DNA from: Thiothrix litoralis
Lineage (GTDB): Bacteria; Pseudomonadota; Gammaproteobacteria; Thiotrichales; Thiotrichaceae
Direction: 5' to 3'
Assembly (NCBI RefSeq): GCF_017901135.1
Contig: NZ_CP072801.1
Span: forward strand, 3,407,501-3,471,500
DNA length: 64,000 bases
Positions 7,718-17,487 of the stretch are shown here, piece after piece (the first letter of the stretch is position 1; every line of letters starts with the position of its first letter). The notes beneath the pieces are model-generated. The model saw only the letters and a program-made list of their open reading frames with translations, searched no databases and was not told where the DNA came from. Position numbers and translations under genes: made by a program.

Positions 7718-9412
7718 TCACATTAATGGATCAGTTACGCCCAGCACATGGATAGCAACCAGCGTAATAATACCCGCCATCACGAGGTAGTACAGGGTCG
7801 GAATAATCGTCAGGCGAATGGTTTGCCCTTCACGCCCCAACAAGCCGACGGTTGCCGACGCTGCCACCACGTTATGGATCGCAATCATATTACCCGCCGC
7901 CGCACCGACCGCTTGCACCGCTACCAGCATCCCGCCCGACACGCCGATCAACCCAGCCGTATCAAACTGGAATTGCGCCATCATCAGGTTGGAAACGGTA
8001 TTCGAGCCAGCAATGAAAGCGCCCAATGCACCCACCGCTGGGGCAAAGAACGGGTAAATGTCACCCACACCACTCGCTACCAACTGCGCCATAGCACGCG
8101 GCATGGACGGCAAATCCGCCAGATTCACCCCGGAGTTGATCAGAATCCGCACCATCGGAATGGTGAACACCAGCACAAAACCCGCGCCCAACAAGGTGCG
8201 TGAAGACTCGCCCACCGCTGCTTTCAACTCAGAAAACTTCATGCGATGCAGGAAGAACGTCGCCAAAACCACCAGCACCATGATGCCGCCCGGCAAGTAC
8301 AGGAACTCGATTTTGCCGGAAATGCCTTTTTCACCCAGAATATCCACCCACGGCAATACCAGCGTGCTGTTCAGGAAACCTTTCACCTCAGTGCTCACCC
8401 GTGACAGCACCAGCAAACTCGCCAGCAAGACATACGGCAACCACGCCATGCCAATCGACACGGGCGCTTTGGCAGTCAAGCTATCCAGTTTAATTTCGAT
8501 GCTACCCAGCCATTCTGCTGACCATTCGCTCGCTGGGGCAAAGTCCCACGCTTTTTTGGGGATTAAGAAACCAGCCCGCGCCGCAGGCACAACCAATGAC
8601 AAACCCACCAATGCACCAATAATGGACGGGAATTCCGGCCCCAAGAAGACGCCAGCCAGTGCGTAAGGAATCACGAATGCCAAGCCTGCGAAAATCGCAA
8701 ACGGCGCAACCGACAAACCTTCCACCCAGGATTTATTACGCCCGAAGAAACGGGTCAGCATGACGCACATGAACAGCGGCATCAACACACCAATGATGGC
8801 GTGGGTAATCGCCACTTCCGAGGTAATCAAACCGTAGAAAACATCCCAACTTGAACCTTGGCTGAGGAGTTTTTCACTGATACCGGCCTTGTCCAGACCG
8901 CCAGTTACACCGACGATAATGGGCGTGCCGACCGCACCGAAGGATACCGGGGTGGATTGCACCATCATGCCCACCATGACTGCTGCCATAGCCGGGAAGC
9001 CTAACGCCACCAACAAAGGTGCGACGACTGCCGCCGGTGTACCAAAGCCAGAAGCCCCTTCAATAAAGCAACCAAACAACCATGCCACGATAATGACCTG
9101 AATGCGCCGATCCGGGCTGACATTGGAAAAACCCGCGCGAATCGCGGTGATTGCCCCGGAATGCTTCAAGGTATTCAGCAGCAAAATCGCCCCGAATATA
9201 ATCCACAAAATCGCCCCGGTCAGGATCAAACCTTGCAAGGTAGAAGCCAACACCCGGTTAACCGTCATGTCCCACGCGGTCAGCGCAATCGCTGCCGTCA
9301 CCACAAACACCAAGGGCATCGCCCGTCGGGCGGGCCAGTTGAATCCCACCAGCAGCACGGCTGCCAGCACCAGCGGCAAAAATGCCAGTAACGAAAGCAC
9401 AGTTTGGCTCAT
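7718..9412 (-). CDS. lctP: L-lactate permease (LctP/LldP family)
   Basis: 564 residues from the ATG at 9412, with GGAGG upstream. The 18-base longer reading from TTG would place the start inside the ribosome binding site. It is a multi-pass protein of about 12-14 helices with family motifs: [28 protein letters not shown] and [12 protein letters not shown]. It imports lactate (L- or D-, also glycolate in homologues) with protons. It is the first gene of the permease-dld operon, divergent from the lldR-lutABC operon, and has two regulator-type operators just upstream. Confidence 0.95.
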   Translation of the reverse strand: MSQTVLSLLAFLPLVLAAVLLVGFNWPARRAMPLVFVVTAAIALTAWDMTVNRVLASTLQGLILTGAILWIIFGAILLLNTLKHSGAITAIRAGFSNVSPDRRIQVIIVAWLFGCFIEGASGFGTPAAVVAPLLVALGFPAMAAVMVGMMVQSTPVSFGAVGTPIIVGVTGGLDKAGISEKLLSQGSSWDVFYGLITSEVAITHAIIGVLMPLFMCVMLTRFFGRNKSWVEGLSVAPFAIFAGLAFVIPYALAGVFLGPEFPSIIGALVGLSLVVPAARAGFLIPKKAWDFAPASEWSAEWLGSIEIKLDSLTAKAPVSIGMAWLPYVLLASLLVLSRVSTEVKGFLNSTLVLPWVDILGEKGISGKIEFLYLPGGIMVLVVLATFFLHRMKFSELKAAVGESSRTLLGAGFVLVFTIPMVRILINSGVNLADLPSMPRAMAQLVASGVGDIYPFFAPAVGALGAFIAGSNTVSNLMMAQFQFDTAGLIGVSGGMLVAVQAVGAAAGNMIAIHNVVAASATVGLLGREGQTIRLTIIPTLYYLVMAGIITLVAIHVLGVTDPLM

Positions 9413-9437
9413 TGAAAACGCCTCCTCCAAGGTAAAT

Positions 9438-9454
9438 AACTGGTCTTACCAATT
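9438..9454 (-). promoter_or_regulatory. LldR-type operator 1 (upstream of lctP)
   Basis: AACTGGTCTTACCAATT matches the FadR/LldR/PdhR-type palindrome AATTGGT-N3-ACCAATT with one mismatch. It sits 26 bases upstream of the lctP ATG. Confidence 0.75.
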
Positions 9455-9469
9455 TGACCGATAGCCAAC

Positions 9470-9486
9470 AACTGGTAAGACCGTGA
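9470..9486 (-). promoter_or_regulatory. LldR-type operator 2
   Basis: AACTGGTAAGACCGTGA. The left half matches the consensus well; the right half is weaker. Its centre is 32 bases from operator 1, about three helical turns. Confidence 0.6.
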
Positions 9487-9569
9487 AATTCTGTAACTTT
9501 TACCAAGTCCTTGTCAATCTTTAAATTTATCTGCTTGCAATAAAGCCTGTTGCCTTTTATGATAGCCGA

Positions 9570-9586
9570 AATTGGTAAGACCAAAA
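9570..9586 (+). promoter_or_regulatory. LldR-type operator 3 (upstream of lldR)
   Basis: AATTGGTAAGACCAAAA has a near-perfect half-site pair with 3-base spacing, 20 bases upstream of the lldR start codon. Together with operators 1 and 2 it spans the divergent promoter region, suggesting joint repression or looping. Confidence 0.75.
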
Positions 9587-9605
9587 AACAGGAAGGAAGC
9601 AAACC

Positions 9606-10355
9606 GTGCGGATTGCCGAACAAGTGACCCAACAACTCGAACAGATGATCACCAGCGGGCATTTCAAGTTGGGCGAACGCCTGCCTGCCGAACGCGCCTT
9701 GGCGGAACAGTTTGGGGTATCGCGCCCCTCCTTGCGCGAGGCGATTCAAACCTTGATCAGCCGTGGCTTGCTGCTCTCCAAACCCGGCGGCGGCACGTTT
9801 GTGCAAAGCGAAACGCCTCACGCAGCCGTTCCATGCAGCAGCCCGCTGGTTGAGCTGTTCCGTGAAAACCCGGAATACCGTTTCGATGTGCTGGAAATCC
9901 GCCATGCGCTGGAAGGCAACGCCGCGTGGTATGCCGCCTTACGCGCCACTGACGAAGACAAGCAGAATATCCGCGCCCGCTTCGATGACATGATCCGGCT
10001 GCATGGCAGCGAAGACCCGATGGACGAAGCCCGCGCCGATGCCGATTTCCACCTCGCCATTGTCGAGGCTTCGCACAATCTGGTGCTGCTGCAAGTCATG
10101 AAAAACCTGTTTGAACTGCTGCAAAACAGCATTTCGCACAACCTCGACAAGCTTTACACCATTCCACGGGTGTTTGACCCCTTGAGCCACCAACACCGGG
10201 CGCTCATGGAAGCGGTCATGGCCAGTAACCCCGAAGCAGCCCGTCAAGCCGCGCAAGAACACTTGGCCTTTGTGGAAGATTCCCTCAAATCCATCGACGC
10301 CGACGAAGCCCGCAAAGTGCGTTCGTTGCGTCACCTGACCCTGATTGGAAGGTAA
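9606..10355 (+). CDS. lldR: GntR/FadR-family transcriptional regulator of lactate genes
   Basis: 249 residues starting at GTG 9606 with AGGAAGG upstream. The N-terminal winged helix (residues 1-70) includes LPAERALAEQFGVSRPSLRE and the GGGTFV wing. The C-terminal FCD domain (about 85-225) carries the conserved metal-ligand pattern ADADFHLAI and HRALMEAV. Homologues (LldR, PdhR) release their operators on binding lactate or pyruvate. Divergence from lctP-dld and linkage to lutABC make lactate the likely effector. Confidence 0.9.
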   Translation: MRIAEQVTQQLEQMITSGHFKLGERLPAERALAEQFGVSRPSLREAIQTLISRGLLLSKPGGGTFVQSETPHAAVPCSSPLVELFRENPEYRFDVLEIRHALEGNAAWYAALRATDEDKQNIRARFDDMIRLHGSEDPMDEARADADFHLAIVEASHNLVLLQVMKNLFELLQNSISHNLDKLYTIPRVFDPLSHQHRALMEAVMASNPEAARQAAQEHLAFVEDSLKSIDADEARKVRSLRHLTLIGR

Positions 10356-10360
10356 GTTTT

Positions 10361-11110
10361 ATGGCAAACCGCCCCGATACCATCTACTTTTTCGGCACCT
10401 GCCTGATTGACCTGATGTACCCGCAAGCGGGCGTCTCGGCGATTCAGTTAATCCAGCGGGCAGGTGTGAACGTGATTTTCCCACCCGCGCAAACCTGTTG
10501 CGGACAACCCGCGTGGAATTCCGGCTACCGCGACGAAGCGCGTGCCGTGGCACGGGCGCAAATCGCTTTGTTCCCCAAACCCATTCCCATCGTCATCCCC
10601 TCCGGCTCGTGCGCGGGCATGATGAAAGCCCATTACCCCGAACTCTTCAAAGGCGAAGTTGACGAAGCGCAAGCGCTGGATGTGGCGGGGCGCGTGTTTG
10701 AACTCACCGAATTTCTGGTCGATGTGCTACAAATCGAACTGCAAGATTTGGGCGCACCGATCAAGGTGGCGGTACACACTTCCTGTTCCGCCCGCCGTGA
10801 AATGGGCGTTGCCGACAAGATCGAATCGCTGCTGGGGCAATTGAGCAACGTCGAACGGGTAGAACACGCCCGCAAGCCGGAATGCTGTGGTTTCGGCGGC
10901 ACGTTTGCGGTGAAAGAGCCGGAAATTTCCGCCGCGATGGTGCTGGATAAAACCACTCATATCCGCAATGCCGGGGTCGATCGGCTGGTCAGTCAGGATG
11001 GCGGTTGCCTGATGAATATCAGCGGGGCAATGGAAAAGCAGGGTAATGCCATTCCAAGCCAGCACATTGCCGAGTTTTTGTGGGAAAGAACCGGAGGGAA
11101 TGCCTCATGA
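10361..11110 (+). CDS. lutA: Lactate utilisation iron-sulfur protein LutA
   Basis: 249 residues with two cysteine-rich CCG domains: QTCCGQPAWNSGY near residue 45 and ECCGFGGTF near residue 170. With LutB and LutC it forms the L-lactate oxidation complex that yields pyruvate, known from Bacillus LutABC and Shewanella LldEFG. It starts 5 bases after lldR and overlaps lutB by 4 bases, so it is co-transcribed with the regulator. Confidence 0.95.
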   Translation: MANRPDTIYFFGTCLIDLMYPQAGVSAIQLIQRAGVNVIFPPAQTCCGQPAWNSGYRDEARAVARAQIALFPKPIPIVIPSGSCAGMMKAHYPELFKGEVDEAQALDVAGRVFELTEFLVDVLQIELQDLGAPIKVAVHTSCSARREMGVADKIESLLGQLSNVERVEHARKPECCGFGGTFAVKEPEISAAMVLDKTTHIRNAGVDRLVSQDGGCLMNISGAMEKQGNAIPSQHIAEFLWERTGGNAS

Positions 11111-12522
11111 CCAGCGAATTCCGCATCACTGTGCGCGAGAACCTCGCCAAAGCCGAAGTCCGCGCCAACTTCTACCGTGCGATGGATGGCCTGATGACGC
11201 GCCGCCTCGATCAATTCCCCGACAAGGTGGAACTGGAACGCTTGCGTACCCAAAGCATGGCAATCCGCGCCAATGCCTTAAGTAAACTGCCGGAATTGCT
11301 GGAACAGCTCGAAACCAACCTGACCCGCAACGGCATTCAGGTGCACTGGGCAGAAACCACCGATCAGGCCAACCAGATCGTGCTGGGCATTATGCAGCAG
11401 CACAACGCCCAGTCGATCATCAAGGGCAAGTCGATGGTGTCGGAAGAAATGGGCTTGAACCATTTCCTCGAAGCCTTGGGCATTGAAGCGCTGGAATCGG
11501 ATTTGGGTGAATTCATTATCCAGCTTGACCACGAAGCGCCGTCGCACATTATCATGCCCGCGATCCACAAAAACCGCGTGCAAATTGCCAAGCTGTTCCA
11601 CGAAAAATTCCCCGACATCCCCTACACCGAAGACGTGGATGAGTTGACGCAACTGGCGCGGCGCATCTTGCGCGACAAGTTTTACGCCGCACCTGTGGGG
11701 CTTTCCGGGGTGAACTTTATGGTGGCGGAAACCGGCACGCTGTGTCTGGTGGAAAACGAAGGCAATGGGCGCATGTCGACCACCGCTCCCCCGGTACACA
11801 TTGCGGTCACGGGCATCGAAAAGGTGGTGGAAAGCCTGAGCGATGTACCGCCACTGTTGAGCATTTTGACCCGTTCCGCCACCGGGCAGCCGATTACCAC
11901 TTACGTGAATATGATCAGCAGCCCGCGCAAGCCGGGTGAAAAAGATGGCCCCGAAGAGGTGCATCTGGTGCTGCTGGATAACGGGCGTTCCAATATTTAC
12001 AGCGACCCGGAATTGCTGGCAACGCTGCGCTGCATCCGTTGCGGGGCGTGCATTAACCATTGCCCGGTGTACGTGCGCATTGGCGGACACAGCTATGGCA
12101 CGGTGTATCCGGGGCCCATCGGCTCGATTTTGGAGCCGCAAAAAGCCGGGTTGGATGTGCATGGCGAACTGACTCAAGCCTCGACCTTGTGCGGGGCATG
12201 TAGCGAAGTTTGTCCGGTACGCATCCCGATTCCCAGCATTCTCAACCGCTTGCGTTACGACGGGGTACGCAAGGATGCCGCAAATACCCATACTGTGGGT
12301 TCGGGCAAACGCCGCACGCTGAGTGAAGCGGCGACGTGGAAAACCTGGGCGTGGGCAGCGACGCACCCGGCGCTTTACCACACCGGCTCGAAACTGGCGA
12401 CGCGCTTCAAGGGCATGTTGCCGACCAATCTGGGGGCGTGGACATCGGTACGTACTGCGCCGAAACTCGCCGAATCCACCTTGCACGAACGCCTCAAAGC
12501 CTTGGGAGTTGATCATGAGTAA
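11107..12522 (+). CDS. lutB: Lactate utilisation iron-sulfur protein LutB
   Basis: 471 residues from the ATG at 11107, which overlaps the lutA stop. An LUD domain (about 60-290, with AETGTLCLVENEGNGRM) is followed by a two-cluster ferredoxin-like region: CIRCGACINHCPVY and CGACSEVCPVRIPI. It passes electrons within the L-lactate dehydrogenase complex. lutC begins 8 bases before its stop. Confidence 0.95.
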   Translation: MTSEFRITVRENLAKAEVRANFYRAMDGLMTRRLDQFPDKVELERLRTQSMAIRANALSKLPELLEQLETNLTRNGIQVHWAETTDQANQIVLGIMQQHNAQSIIKGKSMVSEEMGLNHFLEALGIEALESDLGEFIIQLDHEAPSHIIMPAIHKNRVQIAKLFHEKFPDIPYTEDVDELTQLARRILRDKFYAAPVGLSGVNFMVAETGTLCLVENEGNGRMSTTAPPVHIAVTGIEKVVESLSDVPPLLSILTRSATGQPITTYVNMISSPRKPGEKDGPEEVHLVLLDNGRSNIYSDPELLATLRCIRCGACINHCPVYVRIGGHSYGTVYPGPIGSILEPQKAGLDVHGELTQASTLCGACSEVCPVRIPIPSILNRLRYDGVRKDAANTHTVGSGKRRTLSEAATWKTWAWAATHPALYHTGSKLATRFKGMLPTNLGAWTSVRTAPKLAESTLHERLKALGVDHE

Positions 12523-13171
12523 TACCACTGCTTCTCGCACCAACATCCTTGCGCGTTTGCGCGAACCGCAACGCCCAGAATGCGGCTTTGACGAGCGTGA
12601 TTACCTGAGCCGCTTCGATTGGGATCGTACCGAACGGGTACGGCGTTTCACCGAACGCATGGTGGCGGTACGTGCCGAAGTGCATCAGGCAACGGCTGAT
12701 TCGTGGCTGAATGTGGTTAAGCAAGTCTGTGCCGCCAAGGGCTTGAAAAATCTGTTGGTTTCGCCAGAAACAGAACGGGGTAAACAGATCCATGCACAGG
12801 CAGAACATTTTCCGGCACTCAAAACTTACGATCGGCCGATTGAAGGCTGGAAAGAGGAACTGTTCTACGGGGTGGATGCAGCTTTCACCAGCACCTTTGG
12901 CGGGATTGCCGAAACGGGTACGTTGATTCTGATGCCAGATGCGGAAGAACCGCGTTTGATGTCGCTGGTTCCACCCGTGCATATTGCGGTGCTGGAAGTG
13001 GATAAGCTCTACACCACGTTTGCCGAGGCGGTGCAGGAACAAGGCTGGGTAAAAACGGGAATGCCCAGCAATGCGCTGCTGGTTTCGGGCCCCTCGAAGT
13101 CGGCGGATATTGAGCAGACGCTGGCGTATGGGGTGCATGGGCCGAAGGAGCTGGTGGTGATTTTGGTTTAA
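12515..13171 (+). CDS. lutC: Lactate utilisation protein LutC (LUD domain)
   Basis: 218 residues from the ATG at 12515. A single LUD domain with the FGGIAETGTLILMPDAEEPR segment and the conserved VPPVHIAVL. It is the third subunit of the LutABC complex and the last gene of the lldR-lutABC operon. Its stop overlaps the stop of hsdR, encoded on the other strand, by 3 bases. Confidence 0.93.
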   Translation: MSNTTASRTNILARLREPQRPECGFDERDYLSRFDWDRTERVRRFTERMVAVRAEVHQATADSWLNVVKQVCAAKGLKNLLVSPETERGKQIHAQAEHFPALKTYDRPIEGWKEELFYGVDAAFTSTFGGIAETGTLILMPDAEEPRLMSLVPPVHIAVLEVDKLYTTFAEAVQEQGWVKTGMPSNALLVSGPSKSADIEQTLAYGVHGPKELVVILV

Positions 13172-16100
13172 GCCTGAAAATACGGTGAGGGCAAGGTCGG
13201 GTACGTCCGGTAAACATGCTGGAATACCCGCTCCCTCAAGACGGGAATTTCATCCACACTGTAATCATTCACCGGCAAGCCGGTATTTTCATCATACAGA
13301 AAATCGTAAATCTGCTGACGTACTGCATCACGGGTCGCCTCCTTATCGCGCCAATTGGCAATGCGTAGGCGTTCAGCTTTCAGGGTTTCCAGCAATTCAG
13401 CCGCCACTTGCTTGATACGTTCGCGCTCTTTGGATTTCAGGTCAGGTTTTTCCAGCAAATCAAACAAGGCTAGGGTTTCCTCATCCATGTGTTCGCGTTG
13501 CGCCCGTTTTTCCTCTTCACTCAGGGCATTGACCAGCTTCACCAAGGCTTCAAAGGTTTGCTCGATGGTGGCACGATCTTTTTCCTGATTGTATGTTTTC
13601 ACCAGTTGTTCGTAGTGATCCTGAAAATTGGTGCGTAACGGGTTCTGCATCAACAGCCGCTGCAATTGTTGCTCGATAGCACTTTTCAGGGATTGCACCG
13701 TGGTACGGGGCTGTTTGCTGGCGGCAAACTCACGCCGCAACAAGTCAAAATCAATCTGGCTGATGTCATAGATACTGGCGGTTTCCGGGGTATCAGGTCT
13801 GGGCTGATCACGCACACCGGACGTATCAATGGCCTGATCAACAAGGTGGTGCAATTCGCGTAGGATGGCTGAAATATCTGCTCGTTGCGTATCGGCTTGC
13901 AAGCTTTTGTAGATGATATTGACAGCATCGCGTGCTTCCCGATAGGCATTGACCCCCGGAATAGTGATGCACGCCTTGAAGGTATTGAGCACGGCTCGTG
14001 CCATGATTTCAAACTGCTTGCGGGTGTGGTCATTTTCATTGACCGCTTCTTTGGCATCACGGATCGCTTTGTTTTTGGCAAAGCCTTGCGCTTCATCAAT
14101 GCTTGCCAGCGCAAACCCGCGCTGTTGCAGGAAATCACGCGCCATACCAATGGCCTCCGCCAGCGTTTTCAGCAGCTCTTCTTTAGGGCGAGCTGGGTCT
14201 GTTTCATCCCCATCACCGTCTACTTTGCGCCCAGCAAACGTGGCTAAGGCTTTGCGCAAGTTTTTCAGAATGCCGCAGTAATCGACAATCAGACCGTTGG
14301 TTTTACCTTCCGCTACCCGATTGGCGCGGGCAATGGCCTGCATCAAGGTATGAGCTTTCAGCGGCTTATCCAGATACAAGGTGGCAAGGCTCGGCACATC
14401 AAAACCTGTCAACCACATGGCGCATACAATCGCCACGCGGAAGGGATGTTCGGCGCGTTTGAAGGCCGATTCCATATCCAGTTGTTTGCCGTCGGCTTGG
14501 GTGAAACCTTCCTTGATCAGGCGACGGTGTGGGGTAATGTCCAAATTCCACGCGGCGAATTTGGCGACTTCACCCTGTTCCTCACTGACCACCACGGCGA
14601 TTTGGGTTTCCTGCATCCACGCGAGTTGGCGCGTGCGCCATACCAAGTCTTGCTCATCGCTGGCATAACTCACTTGCTTGGCTAATTTACGGGTGTGTTG
14701 CTCCCACGCATCTTGAATCAGTCTGTGCATCCGCACGCAGGTGATTTTGTCGATACACACCAGCATGGCTTTGCCGGTTTCCCAGCCTTGGCTGTAATGC
14801 TGCACAAAATCGTCGGCAATTTGCCCAAGGCGCGAACTGCTGGTGATCAGGTGGTAATCGCGTTTCAGTTCACGTTCCAGGCGTTGCTGCACATCAATGT
14901 CGTCGATTTCCAGTTCCGCCAACTTTGCCGCTATTTTCTCGTTTAAGCCTTTGGGGTCAGCGACGCAATGCTGTGTGCCGGACTCATCCTTGAATACCAG
15001 TTTTTCGCCGCGTGCATCGTAATACAGCGGCACGGTGGATTTATCCTCCACCGCTCGCTGGAAATCATAGGTGGAAACGTATTCACCAAACACTTCCTGG
15101 GTAATTTCGTCATCGGCAAACAACGGTGTCCCGGTGAAGCCGATGAAACTGGCATTCGGCAAGGCATTGCGCATATTGAGCGATAAAAGACCGTATTGGG
15201 TGCGGTGTGCTTCATCGGTGATGACGATAATGTCGTCACGTTGGGTGTAGGGCGCATCCGGTTCTATTTTCTGATTAAACTTCTGCACCAGTGAAAATAC
15301 ATAGGCTTTTTGTTCGCGCAGCAATTGCTGTAAATGCTCGCCACTGCTGGCACGGCAGGGGTCTTTGTCGTGATCCACCACGCCGCAACCCGCAAAGGTT
15401 TTGTAAAGCTGGGTGTCGAGGTCGTCACGGTCAGTCAGCACCAGAAAGGTGTAATTGCCCCCCAAACGACGGTGTACCTTACGCGCAAAAAACACGATGG
15501 AATACGACTTGCCTGAACCCTGTGTATGCCAAAACACCCCCAATTTACCGGCGCGTTTCTGGTGTTCGCTTACTCTGGCGATGGCGCGGTTCACGCCCAG
15601 AAACTGGTGATTACGGGCAATGATTTTGATCAGCTTGCCAGTGCTGTCATCAAACAGAATGAAGTTCTCGAACAAGTCCAGCAGCGCGGTTTTGCTGCAT
15701 GTGCCTTTGAGCAAGGTTTCCATCTCGACCACACCCGCATCACCTTCGGACAAGCGTTTCCAGTCATTGAAATGTTCAAACTGGCTGGACAATGAACCGA
15801 TTTTCGCCTCCACGCCATTGCCGAGAATGATAAAGGCGTTGTGGTGGAACAGGTGGGGAATCGTGTCTTTGTAGTCGGCGAGGTTTTCTTCGTAAGCGGC
15901 TTTGATGTCGCGGTGCAGGTTCTTCAGCTCCATAAACACCAGCGGGATGCCATTGACGAAACCGACCACATCGGCGCGGCGGCGGTAAATATCGCCTTTT
16001 ACCCAGAACTCCCGCACCACCAGAAAGTGATTGTTTTCAGGGTTTTCAAAGTCGAACAGGCGTAGGCGTTTTTTGAGGCGTTCGCCTTTGGCATTGCGGT

Positions 16101-16413
16101 AGGTGACTTCCACGCCGTTTTTATGCAGGGTGTCTTTTTCGCGGTTAGTGGCGAGGGTGATGGCGCTGCTGCTGGTGGCGGTGAGGGTGCGGATTGCATC
16201 TTGATAGGCTTCCATCGGTAGGCCGGGGTTGAAGGCCATCAGCTTTTCACCCAGATAACGGGTCAGTACCATCTCGGTTTCGGATTCGCGCCCCAGCGTG
16301 CCTTCCTTGCCCAGCACTTCGTGCATGGCGTAGACGGATTCATCCCACAGCAAATCCTTGTGCAGATAATCTGCGGTGGTGGTTTGTACCAGCGAATCTT
16401 CAGTGTGTGCCAT
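13168..16413 (-). CDS. hsdR: Type I restriction enzyme, restriction/translocation subunit HsdR
   Basis: 1081 residues, the normal HsdR size. The N-terminal PD-(D/E)xK nuclease shows D148 and E162-L-K164. The SF2 motor has GSGKS (299-303), a DEAHR box and FIGFTGTPLF. The C-terminal region after about residue 850 is helical and binds the methylase core. It cuts unmodified DNA after ATP-driven translocation. It is the last gene of the hsdM - antitoxin - toxin - hsdS - fic - hsdR series, 66 bases after fic. Confidence 0.96.
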   Translation of the reverse strand: MAHTEDSLVQTTTADYLHKDLLWDESVYAMHEVLGKEGTLGRESETEMVLTRYLGEKLMAFNPGLPMEAYQDAIRTLTATSSSAITLATNREKDTLHKNGVEVTYRNAKGERLKKRLRLFDFENPENNHFLVVREFWVKGDIYRRRADVVGFVNGIPLVFMELKNLHRDIKAAYEENLADYKDTIPHLFHHNAFIILGNGVEAKIGSLSSQFEHFNDWKRLSEGDAGVVEMETLLKGTCSKTALLDLFENFILFDDSTGKLIKIIARNHQFLGVNRAIARVSEHQKRAGKLGVFWHTQGSGKSYSIVFFARKVHRRLGGNYTFLVLTDRDDLDTQLYKTFAGCGVVDHDKDPCRASSGEHLQQLLREQKAYVFSLVQKFNQKIEPDAPYTQRDDIIVITDEAHRTQYGLLSLNMRNALPNASFIGFTGTPLFADDEITQEVFGEYVSTYDFQRAVEDKSTVPLYYDARGEKLVFKDESGTQHCVADPKGLNEKIAAKLAELEIDDIDVQQRLERELKRDYHLITSSSRLGQIADDFVQHYSQGWETGKAMLVCIDKITCVRMHRLIQDAWEQHTRKLAKQVSYASDEQDLVWRTRQLAWMQETQIAVVVSEEQGEVAKFAAWNLDITPHRRLIKEGFTQADGKQLDMESAFKRAEHPFRVAIVCAMWLTGFDVPSLATLYLDKPLKAHTLMQAIARANRVAEGKTNGLIVDYCGILKNLRKALATFAGRKVDGDGDETDPARPKEELLKTLAEAIGMARDFLQQRGFALASIDEAQGFAKNKAIRDAKEAVNENDHTRKQFEIMARAVLNTFKACITIPGVNAYREARDAVNIIYKSLQADTQRADISAILRELHHLVDQAIDTSGVRDQPRPDTPETASIYDISQIDFDLLRREFAASKQPRTTVQSLKSAIEQQLQRLLMQNPLRTNFQDHYEQLVKTYNQEKDRATIEQTFEALVKLVNALSEEEKRAQREHMDEETLALFDLLEKPDLKSKERERIKQVAAELLETLKAERLRIANWRDKEATRDAVRQQIYDFLYDENTGLPVNDYSVDEIPVLRERVFQHVYRTYPTLPSPYFQA

Positions 16414-16479
16414 GCCCCGCGCCCCTATTGTTGAGCAATGATTTCGCTCAATAATAAGTCGTTATCATGAATTTATCGA

Positions 16480-17487
16480 CTATTTGTTTTTTGTATATTG
16501 AGTGCTATCGCCCACTTCTATTTCCCAATACCCCCCCTTACTTCCTCCCACCCGCTGTAAACCCCCCGCTTTACGTAGTTTCGCCACGGCACGTTCGATG
16601 GCGCTGACTGATTTGCCCAAGGTTTCTGCGACCTCTGCCAAGGTAATGGTCGGTTGTTGTTGGAGCAACAAGAGGATTTGCTCGGCGAGTTTGACCTGCG
16701 TTTTAACCCGCGTTTTACCCAGCGTTTTGTCTTCCATGCTGCTTAATGCATCCCGAATCATGGTCAGGATGAAGGCAATGAAAGGGGCGCAATCGGTTTG
16801 TTGGGTGCTGTCTTGCAGGGCTTGGTAATAGGCGGCTTGATGTTGATGCACCAGACTTTCGACGGGTAAGTTGGCGAACAGCGGATGCCATTTCGATAAG
16901 ATTAGGGTTTGCCATAAACGCCCCATGCGCCCGTTGCCATCCGCGAAGGGGTGGATGAATTCAAACTCGAAGTGGAACACCGAACTGGCTACCAAGGGAT
17001 GCGTTTGGGTGGTTTGCAACCATTGGAATAAGTCTGCCATTAAGCGTGGTACTTGGTTGGCGGGAGGAGCCATGTGTAAGACCTGCTTGCCTGCGAATAC
17101 GCCGACGCCACCGTTGCGGTACATGCCTGCGCTGTCGATCAGCCCTAGCATCAGGGTTTTGTGGGCGGCTAACAGGTCGGCTTCTTGTTTGGCGTTCCAG
17201 TGCGGCATTTGCTCGTAGGCTTCCAGCGCGTTTTTTGCTTCTTGGATGTCGCGGGGTGGGGCAATGACCAGTTTGCCATCGAGCAGGGCGGTAATCTGTG
17301 CTTCGGTGAGGGTGTTGCCTTCAATCGCGAGGGAGCCTGCGATGGTGCGGATGCGGTTAATACGGCGTAGGCGGAGGTCGCGTTCCTGTTCGTACCATTG
17401 CTTGAGTTGCCCCAAGCGTTCGCTGATGTCGGCAACGAGAGTTAGCACGTCATTGGTGATGGTAAACGGCGGCTGGTACTGGCTCAT
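16480..17487 (-). CDS. Fic-domain protein with C-terminal winged helix, inside the hsd operon
   Basis: 335 residues. The canonical Fic core HPFADGNGRMGR lies near residue 180. The N-terminal helix contains the class II inhibitory motif (S/T)xxxE(G/N) as SLAIEGN at about residue 52, so the protein is probably self-inhibited. The C-terminal 70 residues form a winged helix (TLAEVAETLGKSVSAIERAV). Family members transfer AMP to Ser/Thr/Tyr of targets. The start overlaps hsdS by 4 bases, so it is translationally coupled to the specificity subunit. Fic proteins are found in some type I operons, but their role there is unknown. Confidence 0.9.
   Translation of the reverse strand: MSQYQPPFTITNDVLTLVADISERLGQLKQWYEQERDLRLRRINRIRTIAGSLAIEGNTLTEAQITALLDGKLVIAPPRDIQEAKNALEAYEQMPHWNAKQEADLLAAHKTLMLGLIDSAGMYRNGGVGVFAGKQVLHMAPPANQVPRLMADLFQWLQTTQTHPLVASSVFHFEFEFIHPFADGNGRMGRLWQTLILSKWHPLFANLPVESLVHQHQAAYYQALQDSTQQTDCAPFIAFILTMIRDALSSMEDKTLGKTRVKTQVKLAEQILLLLQQQPTITLAEVAETLGKSVSAIERAVAKLRKAGGLQRVGGSKGGYWEIEVGDSTQYTKNK

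Noticed and set aside
11278-12546. Long open frame on the minus strand opposite lutB
   Set aside because: lutB has clear LUD and ferredoxin motifs in frame; the opposite reading is low-complexity His/Arg-rich and lacks a ribosome binding site.
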